Positions 30,789 through 41,703 of a DNA stretch of 64,000 nt are shown here, one piece after another (the stretch's first letter is position 1; each line of letters starts with the position of its first letter). The stretch is from Rachicladosporium sp. CCFEE 5018 (Eukaryota > Ascomycota > Dothideomycetes > Cladosporiales > Cladosporiaceae), in the NCBI GenBank assembly GCA_002077045.2, contig KZ111149.1, forward strand, positions 802,203-866,202, given 5' to 3'. The notes below the pieces were generated by a model, which worked only from the letters and a program-made list of their open reading frames with translations, was not told the origin of the DNA and ran no database searches. The position numbers and the translations under genes are program-made.

Positions 30789-31565
30789 TCAAACCTCCTT
30801 CAACATACAACTCTCCTCATCAAGCTGATCCCCATACAATTCCCTCCTCTTCCCACACATAAACTCATCACCACCCACGTCCATCATCCACGCGTCCATG
30901 TTGAGAATCGCATCCGTGTAAGTCTCAGTCTCCGGTTGAAACTTACCGATCTCTTTACGCTTCACCTCCAATACCGTCGGATTAGCATCCCCATATCCAG
31001 CCAACTCCTTCCTCAACCCCCCAAGCTCACTCATCAACTTCCCCTTCCTCTCAGTCAGCGCCTCACGGCTCTCGCCACCCTCATCCTCCTCCTCAGCATC
31101 AGCCTGCTGCTGCTCCTGCGCAGCCAAGACCTTCGCCTGCAGCTCCGCCACGACGGCTTCAGCTTTCGCGTGCGCAGCTTGAGCTTCAGTGAGATTCTCC
31201 TCGACCTGCTGTTTCTCCTCGGAAGGAAAACTCCAGTACCAGTTCCCGGAGCCGATTTTCTCGACGCGGATTTTGGAGTCGTCGGAGAGGGCTTGGATGT
31301 AGTCTGACGGCATGTGTCAGTGGCTTGGGATGAGTGGAAGGGAGGAGGGTAGGTAGAGGGACGGACCTTTGACTTGCATGCCATTAATGGAGGCGACTGA
31401 GGGGAGGTGCTTCTCGAGATCTTTGATATTGTGGGCAACTCTCGAAGCTTGGATGTAGGTGAGGATGGAGGCTAGTTTGAGAGGGTTGCAGTTCGTTTTG
31501 GGCGCCTGGAAGTGGTGATCAGCTGGAAATGGTGGAGAAGGGGCGATTCGGCGGTTACCTACCAT
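30789..31565 (-). CDS. MND1: Meiotic nuclear division protein MND1 (A copy)
   Basis: Mnd1 pairs with Hop2 to help Dmc1/Rad51 strand invasion in meiosis. Minus-strand exons: 31563-31565 (only the ATG), 31367-31505 and 30789-31303, giving 218 residues, close to the 219 of yeast. The first exon is a bare start codon followed by donor GTAGGT. The N-terminal winged-helix part reads APKTNCNPLKLASILTYIQA, then LEKHLPSVASINGMQVKDYI, then KIGSGNWYWSFPSEEKQ. A Gln/Glu-rich coiled coil and the C-terminal DAWMMDVGGDEFMCGKRREL follow. These blocks are diagnostic of Mnd1. The donor of the second intron is GTCCGT, unusual but the same in both copies. Confidence 0.93.
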
Positions 31566-32059
31566 GTTGATGGGAGTGAAGGAGAGCTGTCTTGAAGATG
31601 GTAGTAGACTCAAGGCGAAGTGGCAACTGATGAGCTGTGGGCGCAAGAAGATAGTGTGGTGGTAACGGTGGCAATGAAGTGAGGTCGAGGTAGAGTTGGA
31701 GGCGGGAACACCAACACTCACCGCTCCTTCCTCTCTGTGCTACCTGCCCTCCTCTACTGCGTGGACCGAAGCGATGGAAAATGTTCGAAACATCGTGCTA
31801 CTCCGTAAGGGCAAGATGGATTATGTTTACCTACTTTCTTATCCACAAAGTCAGCGTCCCCGTACGCCAAAACGCTCGCTGTCAACACACCACCAAGGTC
31901 CCGCTCAAATCCCTCTTTTATTTTCCTACTCCTGCCCTATGCCTATTTCGTTTTGTGCGCGCCCTCGGCGACATGTACAATAGCATCACCATTCCTACCA
32001 ACCGTGCAGTCCATCTGAGCCGATGATTGCGTCAACCACTTCGCCTCACGGTTCAGCAC
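31566..32059. other. Intergenic: MND1 upstream and conserved 3' flank (A copy)
   Basis: 494 bases. The half next to the large minus-strand gene (about 31823-32059) is almost unchanged in copy B (47313-47555) and is probably its 3' UTR and terminator. No gene seen. Confidence 0.45.
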
Positions 32060-33787
32060 TCAGTCAAGCCCCCTGTACATCTCCCCCAAAACCCCATCCT
32101 CCCTCTTCTTCCTCCCCCACCGGAACTTACTCTCGTTCCGCTTCTTTGCCATCTCCGCCCAACCCTCTTCTTCGTCCTCATCAGCAGCCTTTTCTTGAAG
32201 TTTCCCATGACTCCGCTTCGCCTTCTCGATCACCCTAATGGTGCTCTTCCCCTCAGCAGCAGGAGCAACAGGCTGCTGGTTCTGCAACGCGTTCAAAGTC
32301 ATACTGCTAGTCATGCTTTGCGAGCGGCCGTTCGCCGTAGAGCTACCTTCACCGGTCTGCACGGGCCGGTAGCGAGAAGGCATGCCGATGTTGCTGCGTT
32401 CTGACGGGGCGATGGAGGGTGTGTAGCCGGGGGTGCCGCCGTACATGTTCAGGCCGTGAGCAGAAGGGGCGTAGGTTGATTGCAGAGGCTGGAAGCTGTT
32501 GGGTCGTTGGGGTTGCTGGACATTGCCCCAGCCTGGAGGCGGGTTGAGCATGGTCATTGAGCGGCCTTGCTCCGGCCGTTGGACGAAGGAAGGCGCATGG
32601 CTAGCCATGGAGACAGGTCGACTTGCCATGCTACCAGGCACACCGAGGAAGCTGCCAGGAGGCGCTTGGGGAGGAGCCTGGCCCATTTGAGTCTGCTGCA
32701 TTGCCATCATCTGTTGCATGAACTGCATCTGCATGGCCATGAACTGCTGCATTTGCTGGCCTTGATCGGCTTGAGAACCCATCATAGGCATGCCAGGCAT
32801 GGGAGGCATACCTCCGGGAAACATGGACGGCGGCGCCAGGTTACCCATCGACATCGTCCTCGGCGGCATGTTGTTCGGAAGCGGCATGTTGTACCCGCCA
32901 TTCGCATTCGGGCTCCCTCTTCGTGCAGCCTTGGCACTCTCCTCGCTTGCGATTACGCCCACCAAGCCTCCGGGATGTCCGCCTGGCATGGGCATGGGAT
33001 TGCCCATGGGTGTGAGATGCGGCGAACCGCCGCCGTATGCCGACGCGCTACTACTGAATGCCAAGGACTCGCGGTTGGGAGCATTCACTATTCCAGCACC
33101 AAAGTATGGATCCGCGGGTAATCTCCTTGCGAATGGTGGCAGGTTGCCCTGTCCAGCACCGCCATTTACGACCGGGCCAGATCCTTCGCCAAGACGCGTC
33201 GGTGGGCGAGCGCCGCCGGGGAAGCCATGCGCTTGTAATATACCTAGTGGCACGTCCTCATCGTCGTCGTTGCTATCCTTCCCTCTGACTGCTTCGGGCG
33301 GTGGCGTACCGCCAATTCCTCCAAGGTGCAGTCCTGACATTGAAGATGCGTTCCGATCGACACCTGGTCTTGTACCAGGCAAGTCTGTCGGTCCACCTCC
33401 AGTCGACCTTTTCATTTGCTGACGATAGATAGCCATGTTCGCCTCCTGCTTGCGACGCTGCGTAGTCACCTTCTTGGCTCTTTCGGCGTCATCCTCATCG
33501 TCGTACTCATCGCCGGAATGCGTTTCATCCTCGCTATGATCACCACTCGAATCACCACGACGCTGCAATAGATCGAACTGCGCCTTCGTCATCTTCTTGG
33601 GCGTGCCATTCGCGGTGAACTGGCGAGCATTCGAAACTGGACGGACCGCACGACTGGGAGGTCCAGATGGCGACACATCGAACAGAGACTCGTCCTGAGT
33701 GCTTTGCGGTTGGAGTCGCGCGGCTCGAGGCGTCGTGTTCCTGGACTCCGCACCCCATAGAGAGCCTCCTTCCGAGTCGCCAGGGCT
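32060..33787 (-). CDS. Large low-complexity conserved protein, 3' part (A copy, cut by gap)
   Basis: This is the last 575 residues plus stop of the protein that is complete at 47556-50760. It ends at the 100-N gap, at a base equivalent to 49283 in copy B. Its 5' part is most likely the fragment at 58556-59340, with about 692 bases missing between. See the complete copy for a description. The apparent continuation of the frame across the Ns into the exchanger gene is an artefact. Confidence 0.85.
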   Translation of the reverse strand, partial: SPGDSEGGSLWGAESRNTTPRAARLQPQSTQDESLFDVSPSGPPSRAVRPVSNARQFTANGTPKKMTKAQFDLLQRRGDSSGDHSEDETHSGDEYDDEDDAERAKKVTTQRRKQEANMAIYRQQMKRSTGGGPTDLPGTRPGVDRNASSMSGLHLGGIGGTPPPEAVRGKDSNDDDEDVPLGILQAHGFPGGARPPTRLGEGSGPVVNGGAGQGNLPPFARRLPADPYFGAGIVNAPNRESLAFSSSASAYGGGSPHLTPMGNPMPMPGGHPGGLVGVIASEESAKAARRGSPNANGGYNMPLPNNMPPRTMSMGNLAPPSMFPGGMPPMPGMPMMGSQADQGQQMQQFMAMQMQFMQQMMAMQQTQMGQAPPQAPPGSFLGVPGSMASRPVSMASHAPSFVQRPEQGRSMTMLNPPPGWGNVQQPQRPNSFQPLQSTYAPSAHGLNMYGGTPGYTPSIAPSERSNIGMPSRYRPVQTGEGSSTANGRSQSMTSSMTLNALQNQQPVAPAAEGKSTIRVIEKAKRSHGKLQEKAADEDEEEGWAEMAKKRNESKFRWGRKKREDGVLGEMYRGLD

Positions 33788-33887
33788 NNNNNNNNNNNNN
33801 NNNNNNNNNNNNNNNNNNNNNNNNNNNNNNNNNNNNNNNNNNNNNNNNNNNNNNNNNNNNNNNNNNNNNNNNNNNNNNNNNNNNNNN
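33788..33887. other. Assembly gap of exactly 100 N
   Basis: Fixed-size gap of the sort scaffolding software inserts. The left flank is inside the large low-complexity gene and the right flank is inside the exchanger gene. Confidence 0.98.
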
Positions 33888-34181
33888 ACAGTGCTCCTTG
33901 ATGAAGGCGCACTGGTCTGTAGAGCGATGGACCAGCCGGCACTCCTCATCGTCGTTGAGCACAGCAGAGAAGCCATCTCGGCGGAAGAGATGGGCGGGGG
34001 AGGTGTCGCTGGCGGTCCTTGTGGCAGCGGTGGCGGCGGCATTGGTATTCCAGGCAGCAAGCGCAAGTAGGAACCCGATCAGGACAAAGAGATAGAAGGC
34101 TCGCGCCGACCTGTACTTGTTGCGCTTGGTCGGCATTCGGGTACCAGGCGCATGGGGCGGGGGAGGGTTCGGCGAGCGCAT
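33888..34181 (-). CDS. Na+/Ca2+ exchanger-family antiporter, N-terminal fragment (B copy)
   Basis: First 98 residues of the second copy of the exchanger, from the ATG at 34181 (MRSPNPPPPHAP) to the gap. It is the counterpart of 15311-15604 in copy A and differs from it by very few residues, for example Leu for Pro in SPAHLFRRDGF. The remaining roughly 990 residues are outside this contig. Confidence 0.85.
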
Positions 34182-34550
34182 GGCGGATGCATGTCGCGCT
34201 CGTGGAAGACTGCCTGTTCTCGTAGATGCATATGTAGGTACTGCGAAGACTACTCGGAGGCGGTCAATGAGGCAAAAGGCACACGAGGTCACGGTAGGAA
34301 GGCAATGCGACAACTGAGACGGGTCACTATCAACGCCACAGGGCAGTTCCAAGGTCGATAGCAGGCACAAGCCTCTTGGCGTGGCTCAGCAATGATGGAG
34401 AGAGCGTCGCGCGGAGCGAGCTCAGTTCGGGAGGACCCGCTCGTTTGTTTACACGCGAATGTGGAGCAGCGGCGACCGAAGAACATCGCATTGAACAGCG
34501 CCACTGACCTCGCTGCCGCTCAGCGCATCACCGCCGTCACTGTCGCCAAG
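34182..34550. promoter_or_regulatory. Divergent promoter, exchanger / BRN1 (B copy)
   Basis: 369 bases, the same length as the A-copy spacer, with few substitutions. Confidence 0.45.
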
Positions 34551-36956
34551 ATGCCACGCGTTCGAGCCTCCGCTGCGACATCTTCCACCGCCTTCGCCTC
34601 GCCCACAAAGACCACCTCGATCCCGCTCAACGATGACCGCCAAGAAAAGGCTGCGCGCCTACAATCGCGCCAAACACTGCAGCATAAGCAGATGGACCAG
34701 CTCAAAGCCGCTGCATCGCCAGCGCGGAAACGGAGATCGCTCGGCGGCGATGGGCCGCTTACACCGTCCCAGGACGACTCAGGATATGGCGTTAGAGGTG
34801 ATGCGGTGACACCTATGAAACGCGTACCAATACTAGCGAACTTCGAGGAGTGGATGAAGATGGCGACAGACAACAAGATCAATGCGAGCAACAGCTGGAA
34901 CTTTGCGCTCATTGACTATTTCCACGACATGAGCCTGCTGCGGGAAGGTGATGGTGTGAACTTTCAGAAGGCGAGCTGTACGCTTGATGGATGTGTCAAG
35001 ATCTACACAAGCCGAGTGGACAGTGTGGCCACGGAGACGGGAAAGTTGTTGAGTGGATTGGCCGACAGTGGAAACAAGAAGCGGAAGGGTGGAGATGCTG
35101 AGGAAGGTGCAGAGGATGGAGAGGAAGGCGATGAGGATGAAGAAGGGACGAAGAAGAAGGGAAAGAAGCGAGCTGCTCGATCGGCTGAGAAGACACTGGT
35201 GGACTCGTTCGAGCAGCTGAGACTGAAGAAAATGGAGCTGGAGTTTGCAGTAGATCCGCTGTTCAAGAAGGCGTCCGCAGACTTTGATGAGGGCGGTGCA
35301 AAGGGATTACTGCTGAATCACCTGTCGATCGATGGAACTGGGAGGATCGTCTTCGACAGCAGCGACGATGTCGCAGAGGTGACGGACGATACGCGGCGGG
35401 ATAGCATGGATCCAGGGGATGCTGATGTCGAGAAGCCCAAAAATGCTGAGCCTGCACTTGAGGAAGGTCCAATAGATATCGCAGGTCTTGGCGCGCGCTT
35501 CTTTCCCAGTCTTGCGATACTGGACGAGCAAGCTGTGTGTCCCTCACTAAAGGCATTCGAGCTTGGGTCTGGAGATGGCTCTCTTGATCTCCCATTCCTC
35601 AAAGCGCCCGAGAATTGGCGGGAAGACCACCCTGAAGAGACTTTGAACCGGCCTGATGGATCCAGAGACAACGCAGACAATGGACCCGTCCCTTTCGATA
35701 ACGACGACGATGATATAGGCGCCATCTTCCCAGCAGACACCGGCGACGATGCAAGCATAGCTTTCGGTGAAGGTGGCGAAGCTTGGGCTCGAGATGCCGC
35801 ACTCCATCCGCAACCTAGAGTGCATAACCTGGCAACAGACGAGAACGATGAGCATGGCGAAGTAGGCACCTTTGACACGCACGCCAACGCATATGGCGTC
35901 ACATTACAGCACCGCGATGGTCAGAATGAGCACGAGAACATCCTGAACTACTTTGACACGGCACTGCACAAGAACTGGGCTGGACCCGAGCACTGGAAGA
36001 TCGCTCGAGTGAAGGAAGCATCTAAGACAGCAGCAGGCGCCGGCGAGAAACGCGTCCGGAAAGAGAAAGAGCCCTTCGAAATCGACTTTCTCGCTCCAAT
36101 GTCCTCAGACCTAGCAAGTATGCTCTACACAAAAGCCTCAAGCAACGCCGCGATCTCCCTCCCTAAACGCGAATGGCGAAGCAAAACGCGAAACCTCCTT
36201 CCAGATGACAAGCACTTCAACTCGAAAGACCTGTTGAAGCTGTTCCTCAAACCCAAGGCCAAACTCGGCGCACGAAAACGACTCGCACCAGCCCTCAACG
36301 CAAGTGCAAATGCAGGAGACGACCTCGATCCAGCGTTCTGGGCCGCACAAGCACCCCTATCCAACTCTCCTCCCCCACAAGCCGGAGCCTACGACGCCGA
36401 CTTCTTCGCCGACGACAATCTGCCCCTGCCCGAAGGCGTAGACATGGACGACGAAGACTTCGCCGACGCGAGGGAGAATTTCACGCCCGAGAGCGAGGAG
36501 CGCGCGCAACCTGGCGCAGCGGAGACACTCCCCGCGCCCTCGCAAGAAGGCACATTCGGCGCCCAATTAGTAACTCAAAGCCGACGCTCCCGTCCAGAGT
36601 ACGTCCAATACGCGCGCGTCGCCAAGAAAGTCGACGTCCGGCGGCTAAAAGAGGAGATGTGGCGCTCCACGCCCTTCGCCTCCCTCCCCTCAACCACATC
36701 ACCGATCAAAACTCCCTCAGCTACGACAGTACCAGTCAACGACTCTGGCGCGCTGAAATTCACGGACGTGATGAACAGTCTCAAGGCCGTTTATGGCAAG
36801 ACACAGCTGGCTGATATTAGTACCAGTTTCGGGTTTATCTGTTTGCTGCATTTGGCTAATGAGAAGGGATTGGTGATTGAGAATACGGCGGACTTTAGGG
36901 AATTGGTTGTCAGGAGGGATGAGAGTGCTGTTATTACGGGGGAGGTAGATGCTTGA
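34551..36956 (+). CDS. BRN1: Condensin subunit 2, kleisin CAP-H/Barren (B copy)
   Basis: Second copy of the gene at 15974-18379, with the same 801-residue length and no frameshift. The conserved blocks (VPILANFEEWMKMATDNKIN, HKNWAGPEHWKI, FICLLHLANEKGLVIEN) are unchanged. Differences cluster in disordered acidic stretches, for example around DPGDADVEKPKNAEPALEEG, where copy A has a different run. Most nucleotide differences are silent, so both copies look functional. As in copy A, the frame extends 53 codons upstream, to 34392, but that part is more variable (it starts MMERASRGASSV instead of MTERASRGESLV). Confidence 0.93.
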   Translation: MPRVRASAATSSTAFASPTKTTSIPLNDDRQEKAARLQSRQTLQHKQMDQLKAAASPARKRRSLGGDGPLTPSQDDSGYGVRGDAVTPMKRVPILANFEEWMKMATDNKINASNSWNFALIDYFHDMSLLREGDGVNFQKASCTLDGCVKIYTSRVDSVATETGKLLSGLADSGNKKRKGGDAEEGAEDGEEGDEDEEGTKKKGKKRAARSAEKTLVDSFEQLRLKKMELEFAVDPLFKKASADFDEGGAKGLLLNHLSIDGTGRIVFDSSDDVAEVTDDTRRDSMDPGDADVEKPKNAEPALEEGPIDIAGLGARFFPSLAILDEQAVCPSLKAFELGSGDGSLDLPFLKAPENWREDHPEETLNRPDGSRDNADNGPVPFDNDDDDIGAIFPADTGDDASIAFGEGGEAWARDAALHPQPRVHNLATDENDEHGEVGTFDTHANAYGVTLQHRDGQNEHENILNYFDTALHKNWAGPEHWKIARVKEASKTAAGAGEKRVRKEKEPFEIDFLAPMSSDLASMLYTKASSNAAISLPKREWRSKTRNLLPDDKHFNSKDLLKLFLKPKAKLGARKRLAPALNASANAGDDLDPAFWAAQAPLSNSPPPQAGAYDADFFADDNLPLPEGVDMDDEDFADARENFTPESEERAQPGAAETLPAPSQEGTFGAQLVTQSRRSRPEYVQYARVAKKVDVRRLKEEMWRSTPFASLPSTTSPIKTPSATTVPVNDSGALKFTDVMNSLKAVYGKTQLADISTSFGFICLLHLANEKGLVIENTADFRELVVRRDESAVITGEVDA

Positions 36957-37259
36957 AAACAAGGATGCGAGAAGGGTAGTTTCGTGTAATGTGCACACGC
37001 CACGAGCAAACGCCATTGCGAGCTGTTGCGCGCCGGAAGCTGTCTATAGACATAGATTCTGGTTACCCATCCTCCCCATGGCGCCGATGCACTTCGCGCT
37101 GCTTGTGCTCGTCGCCACCGTGCTGATCGTGGATGTCGTATCGGTCGTGAGCAAGTCCGGCGCTGCCGTGATGCTTGCTGGGATCTCAGCCGCTGATGTA
37201 TCCTGATCGTTGAACCTCCATCAGCCTCCATCACGCCTCCCGTCACCTCTCTCGCGTTA
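36957..37259. other. Intergenic with a small hydrophobic ORF (B copy)
   Basis: 303 bases. The ORF at 37078-37206 (MAPMHFALLVLVATVLIVDV...) matches 18502-18630 in length and position. Confidence 0.25.
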
Positions 37260-38204
37260 CTAAGCACTCACCGTTGCCTTCGTCTCGGATGCAGCAGGCG
37301 TGCTCGTTGTACCAACCTCCCCTTTGCTCGTTGCCGTCGCCTCGATCTTCGCAGCGCTACTAGAGCTCGCTGCTGTTGCTGCGTCACTGGCAGCAATGAC
37401 TGTGGTGCTTGTCACGGTCGGCGCAGGTGGCAGAGTGTTACCGGAAGGATCGACGGTGAGGATCGTGATGCTGCTAACGATGTTGGGCGTCGGAGTCGGG
37501 TTGACGGTGATTGTCGTTACTTTCTTTGACGAGGTGGATGACGTTGAGGTATGATCGAGGTTGGTAAGTGCTGAAAGAACGGCGGCGGCTGCTGCAGCGG
37601 ACGATGCGGCTGATGCTGCAGTAGACGTGGATGGTAACTCTGTGAAGGTCGATGTGGCGATGGTGGTGAGCGCTGTCGGAAGGGTGCCGCCAGGCAGTAG
37701 GAAGTTTGGCGAGATATTGATGATGGGTTGTTGCGGGCACGTAGCCGCGATTGTCGTGAGCTGAAAGCGACTCAGCAGACCGAGCGTTGTGTACGCGAAG
37801 AGGATGGCGCTCTCGAGAAGGAGGAAGGCGAGCAGGGCCCAGAAGACTGGTGTAGGCAAGTAGATGCCTGACTTGCGCTTCGGGTAGCTCTCGAACTCGC
37901 GCGCCGGAAGAGCAGGTGCAGGTGCCGGAACTGGTATTGCGGGAGGGAACAAAGTCGAGAATCGTGGCGGTGACTTGCATTTGTCGTGTTTCTTCTCGTT
38001 CAATTCGCCATCGTCGATATCGGAGAACGTCGGAGAGCTCAGAGCTGCCTTGTGCATACTGTGGCGCTTGCTGGGCCTGCTCATTTCATCGTTGAGATGC
38101 TGCTCGAAGCTTTTGCGAAATGAGGACCGCCTTGCAGTAGCGATGTCGTATGTGGGGGAGTCCATCTGCGTGGAATCACTGTACAAAGCCGAATGATTGA
38201 CCAT
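37260..38204 (-). CDS. Single-pass membrane protein, Ser/Thr/Ala-rich ectodomain (B copy)
   Basis: Counterpart of 18684-19628, also 314 residues. The membrane segment (TPVFWALLAFLLLESAILFA) and the following SPNFLLPGGTLPTA are almost unchanged, while the Ser/Thr tail has many substitutions that keep its composition. Equal length with a diverging tail suggests composition-level selection. The function is unknown, as for copy A. Confidence 0.7.
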   Translation of the reverse strand: MVNHSALYSDSTQMDSPTYDIATARRSSFRKSFEQHLNDEMSRPSKRHSMHKAALSSPTFSDIDDGELNEKKHDKCKSPPRFSTLFPPAIPVPAPAPALPAREFESYPKRKSGIYLPTPVFWALLAFLLLESAILFAYTTLGLLSRFQLTTIAATCPQQPIINISPNFLLPGGTLPTALTTIATSTFTELPSTSTAASAASSAAAAAAVLSALTNLDHTSTSSTSSKKVTTITVNPTPTPNIVSSITILTVDPSGNTLPPAPTVTSTTVIAASDAATAASSSSAAKIEATATSKGEVGTTSTPAASETKATVSA

Positions 38205-38977
38205 CGTGATGAGGTCGACGAGATAAGCGCAGTAAGAGCCTGCTCTTGATGGTGTTATGCCGATATGTCGTGCGCTTGATTGCTGGTAGCTGCAGTGATC
38301 CGGCCGACACGGCGTGTTTGCACTGTGTGTGAAAGAAAGCTCGGGGGTATGACTAAAGAGTGTATCTCGTGAAGGGCGTTGTCCAGCAACGCTCCAGTGA
38401 ACAAAGAAGTCAGAAGTGATGACAATGAAGAGAAGAATCTATTATTGTGGCAGACCCGCTGCTGTTGTCCGTGAACTCGAGTGAAGAGAAGGTGAGCTGT
38501 GAATGACCTGGTGAAGTCCAACAGCTGGGTAGGTGACCGCGTACGTGACCGCGCTCTTCACGCGTTGATTCTCTTGATGAGAGAGTTTGAGATAGCAGAA
38601 TAATACTTGAAAATATACTCGACCTCGCGCTTGACCTACCCAGCGATTGCACAGCGATGAAGAAGCGCTACACGCGCTGGCGCGCAGTGCGTTGCGTTTC
38701 ATCTACGATCAAGAATACAGCATCAGCGTCGAGTAGCGTGTGTGCAGGCCAATTGATTATGGTCAAGACCGCGTCATTGAGAAGAGCGTATGAATAAGTC
38801 GTTTTGGAGTTGGAGGTTTCGAAGTTGACGAAAGCGGCTATGTCCACGCGCTCTCATTGGTCGGCTAAATATGGGGACTGAGATTCGAAGTCGCAGCGCC
38901 TGCACAAATATATGTGTGCTCTCTGGCACCGCTGACGACCAAACGCCGGATATTGAGCTGGACCAAATCATCTTGCC
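38205..38977. promoter_or_regulatory. Divergent promoter with a conserved GTGACCGCG pair (B copy)
   Basis: 773 bases. GTGACCGCG occurs at 38533-38541 and 38545-38553, matching the pair in copy A, and ATTGG lies near 38855. Confidence 0.35.
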
Positions 38978-39604
38978 ATGGCAGATGGGGAGGATCTAGC
39001 TCAGCGACAGCTGGTCTCCGTCTATGATGCAGTCGCTGGCCGTGCAGGCTACGAGGGTTTCGTCAGCAACAGCAGACCTACGACGTCTCCTGACACCACG
39101 ACTGCTCCCAGCATTACTATCTCGCCCGAGGAAGTGCTTTTTCGTCGGCAAGGTGCACCAGTACGCTACCAGGAAGACGACGTGTATGCCGCTGATCGCC
39201 AACTACGGCTTGACCAACGGTTGCCGAGTTCCGATCTGCTAAAGGCGATTCATGCGTATGCCAGCGATTTTTACGCACATGCGATGCCGGACGGTGAGGA
39301 GCATGATGTGAGGAGCCTCGACGAGACTGCGCTTCTTGCACTGGGCATATTACTCGAGGAGACTGCGACTGAAGTCGTTGGCCGAACAGGCGATCTTGCG
39401 CTACTAGAGGGGCCGGGTTCAGATGCGTTCTCCGCACCAACTTTCAACGCGCGACATCGCAGTAACTCTGGATTTCAAGGGAGCGTCGTTCGTGACCGAT
39501 CACGGAGTTCGAGAAGTACGAGCCGATCTTCGAAGCACACCATGGTCGATGAGTCGAATAGATCGAGAAGTCGGTTCATCAAGAGGCATGATGAATCTGG
39601 TTGA
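38978..39604 (+). CDS. Conserved protein of unknown function (B copy)
   Basis: Counterpart of 20404-21030, 208 residues. The N-terminal 110 residues are nearly identical to copy A, with changes such as Val/Ala and Ala/Asp at positions 2-3. The Arg/Ser tail differs more (RDRSRSSRSTSRSSK). The 3' flank is single-copy here, unlike in copy A, where it is duplicated around a 2.4-kb insert. Confidence 0.7.
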   Translation: MADGEDLAQRQLVSVYDAVAGRAGYEGFVSNSRPTTSPDTTTAPSITISPEEVLFRRQGAPVRYQEDDVYAADRQLRLDQRLPSSDLLKAIHAYASDFYAHAMPDGEEHDVRSLDETALLALGILLEETATEVVGRTGDLALLEGPGSDAFSAPTFNARHRSNSGFQGSVVRDRSRSSRSTSRSSKHTMVDESNRSRSRFIKRHDESG

Positions 39605-41131
39605 TCGGTAACGTAAGGCAGATGTTACCACTGAATGCGACGCAGTCATTAGGATATGACAGTCATCCCTTGTGATTACGGAGTATTGCCTCGCCCTATG
39701 GGCCTTGACGCAAGCATAGGCATTCCCCCCCGCTTTAGCTCATCAAGCACGTGAACACTGTGCTTTCCGGCATTACACCACCCGCCATGGGGTACGCCTA
39801 TATACAGCAGCGTCTGGACTCGACCAAGGAGCGCTACACAACTCCGCACTAGTCTACTGAACTGCATATTCCGCCGCATCTGGACACCAAGTGGCCGGGA
39901 CAAGGCAGACCCGGCGATTTTGTTTCGCGGCTGATCGTGCGTGATCAGATTCAGGGTCTGCGCGGCTCCTTGGCGGCTACAGGTGGTGAATTGCATATTC
40001 ACCCACGAGGCTACGGCAGCATTAGAATCTCCTTACCGACGACGTGAACGCGGCGACGCCATTCAGATGTCAGATCGTGTCCGGTTGAGCGGAAGTGGGA
40101 GAGCACTATTGCGGCAACCTCTGCGAAAGTATTCCTGGGGTGCTTTGGCGAAGGTGGTGTGGCACTTTGTATGCACACTCTAATATATATTAGCCGCCCA
40201 GCCCAGAAGGCGCGATCCGAAATCACGTTGGCAGCGTCTGTAGGTACAGGGGCCTGTGTACAACGTGATTCATGGAACGCTGCATACAGAGAACGCCTTG
40301 CGATGCTCGCGCTGTGCCGCATGATATGAGTAGCAGATTTGATTACAGCAGTACAAGTGTGGTGTGTTGGGTAATATACGTTCAGCGAAACGAGGCGATG
40401 TCTGTCCATCCGGATTCAACTTCCCCGCCTTTGCACAACGCGAAACCTACTGCACATAAATTCGACTATGGCGAGGTGAGATCAAGCCTTCAGCATCAAA
40501 TATGTGGATATGAAGTCTTGGGTCTGCAAAGTCTTGTTCCTGGCTCTTGTCAAGGGCAGGTGTGGAGTCCTGTCATGCAGCTTAGCCAAGATGCCACCAG
40601 TGTAAGCGAGTGAAGGATTTACCCTGCTATGCCAATCACGGCGACAGCCTTGTAATCTCTGGCATGGGTCAGTCACCTTTCGGACCTCTCTGCCGGTATA
40701 TGCAAATCTTACAGCATGCTCGTGGTGCGACTTGTTGCGACGCCTTGCAGCACGCGAGGTGCGACCCAACACGTGAGCCAGACGCACGGTGCCACGGCCA
40801 GTGGTCCGAGATCAGATCGCGTGCATCATTCGCTTGATGAAGCATTGTACAGTATGAGAGTAGGGATCTCCGAAAGACATTTGCTCACGTGCACTAGCTC
40901 CGGATGTGTGGTGGGTCTTGAGACAGAACGGCAGATGCACGCACTCCACTTCGAGCACACAAGTGCATATTCCGTATTCACTCGAACAACAAATGTACAT
41001 TGCCATGCATTTCTGACCAGCACCGCCTTCTATCCAAACTTCGAATACAACTCATTGCCGTACTGAGGAATATGTCGCTGGTGTTTGGCTTTGTCGCCAC
41101 GTGATAGACTCTGCCAATGCAAGCTTACTGC
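39605..41131. other. Long intergenic region (B copy)
   Basis: 1.5 kb. It corresponds to copy A 23600-25237 but lacks the 2.6-kb segment with the secreted-protein gene and tandem repeat. No gene seen. Confidence 0.45.
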
Positions 41132-41252
41132 CTCTTGGAACTCTGGGTAGAAAAGCTTGGATTTAGCCGTGAACGACCACGCTACCTGCACGCTTCCCGT
41201 CCCGACCACCCAATATCGTGGAGAGAAGCACCTGGAGAAGCGGGTGAAAATG
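41132..41252. promoter_or_regulatory. 121-base invariant non-coding block (B copy)
   Basis: Identical to 25238-25358. It lies 451 bases before the transporter ATG. Confidence 0.45.
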
Positions 41253-41703
41253 CTCTTATTCCGATCTTACTCTAGCTTACTGCAACAAGACATGGGTCGA
41301 CATGCTTGTATGGTCTGCACTGGGTAGCCGCTAATTGGCTCCGCAGCTCTCGTGATTGACTGGCCCGCGCCCAGACTGTCCTCGGCCCCGTGGGTCTCCC
41401 CAGCTGGAGCCATGCGACACTCCAAATTGTGGCGTTTCGTGTCCGTCTGCGGCACGCTGGTCTATACCGGATGCGCTCTGCTCGCCTGCTACACTTCATG
41501 CCGGCTAAACAGGATGAATGGATCAGCGCTGCAGCGGAGGCACTGGTCGCAGGGCCCTCATAAAGGTCATACAGTGCCCAGCCCTCACTCTCTTCCCTTG
41601 CACAGGTATCTCGATCCAGAGTGTTGTCTAGTCAAGTCTTGGGCGACTTTCGAGCACAATCGTCCCCTCCCTCCACCCTCACTAACAGCGCATCACCGCT
41701 GAG
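41253..41703. promoter_or_regulatory. Sugar transporter promoter (B copy)
   Basis: It contains the CCCCAG candidate site at 41398-41403 and CATAAAGG near 41560, both as in copy A. Confidence 0.3.

Noticed and set aside
32060..34066. A 668-codon minus-strand frame running through the N gap
   Set aside because: It fuses the exchanger N-terminus with the 3' part of the large protein only because 100 N keeps frame; the two flanks belong to different genes.
33552..34370. Minus-strand frame from the exchanger start across the gap
   Set aside because: Same artefact: the part left of the gap is an off-frame shadow of the large protein.
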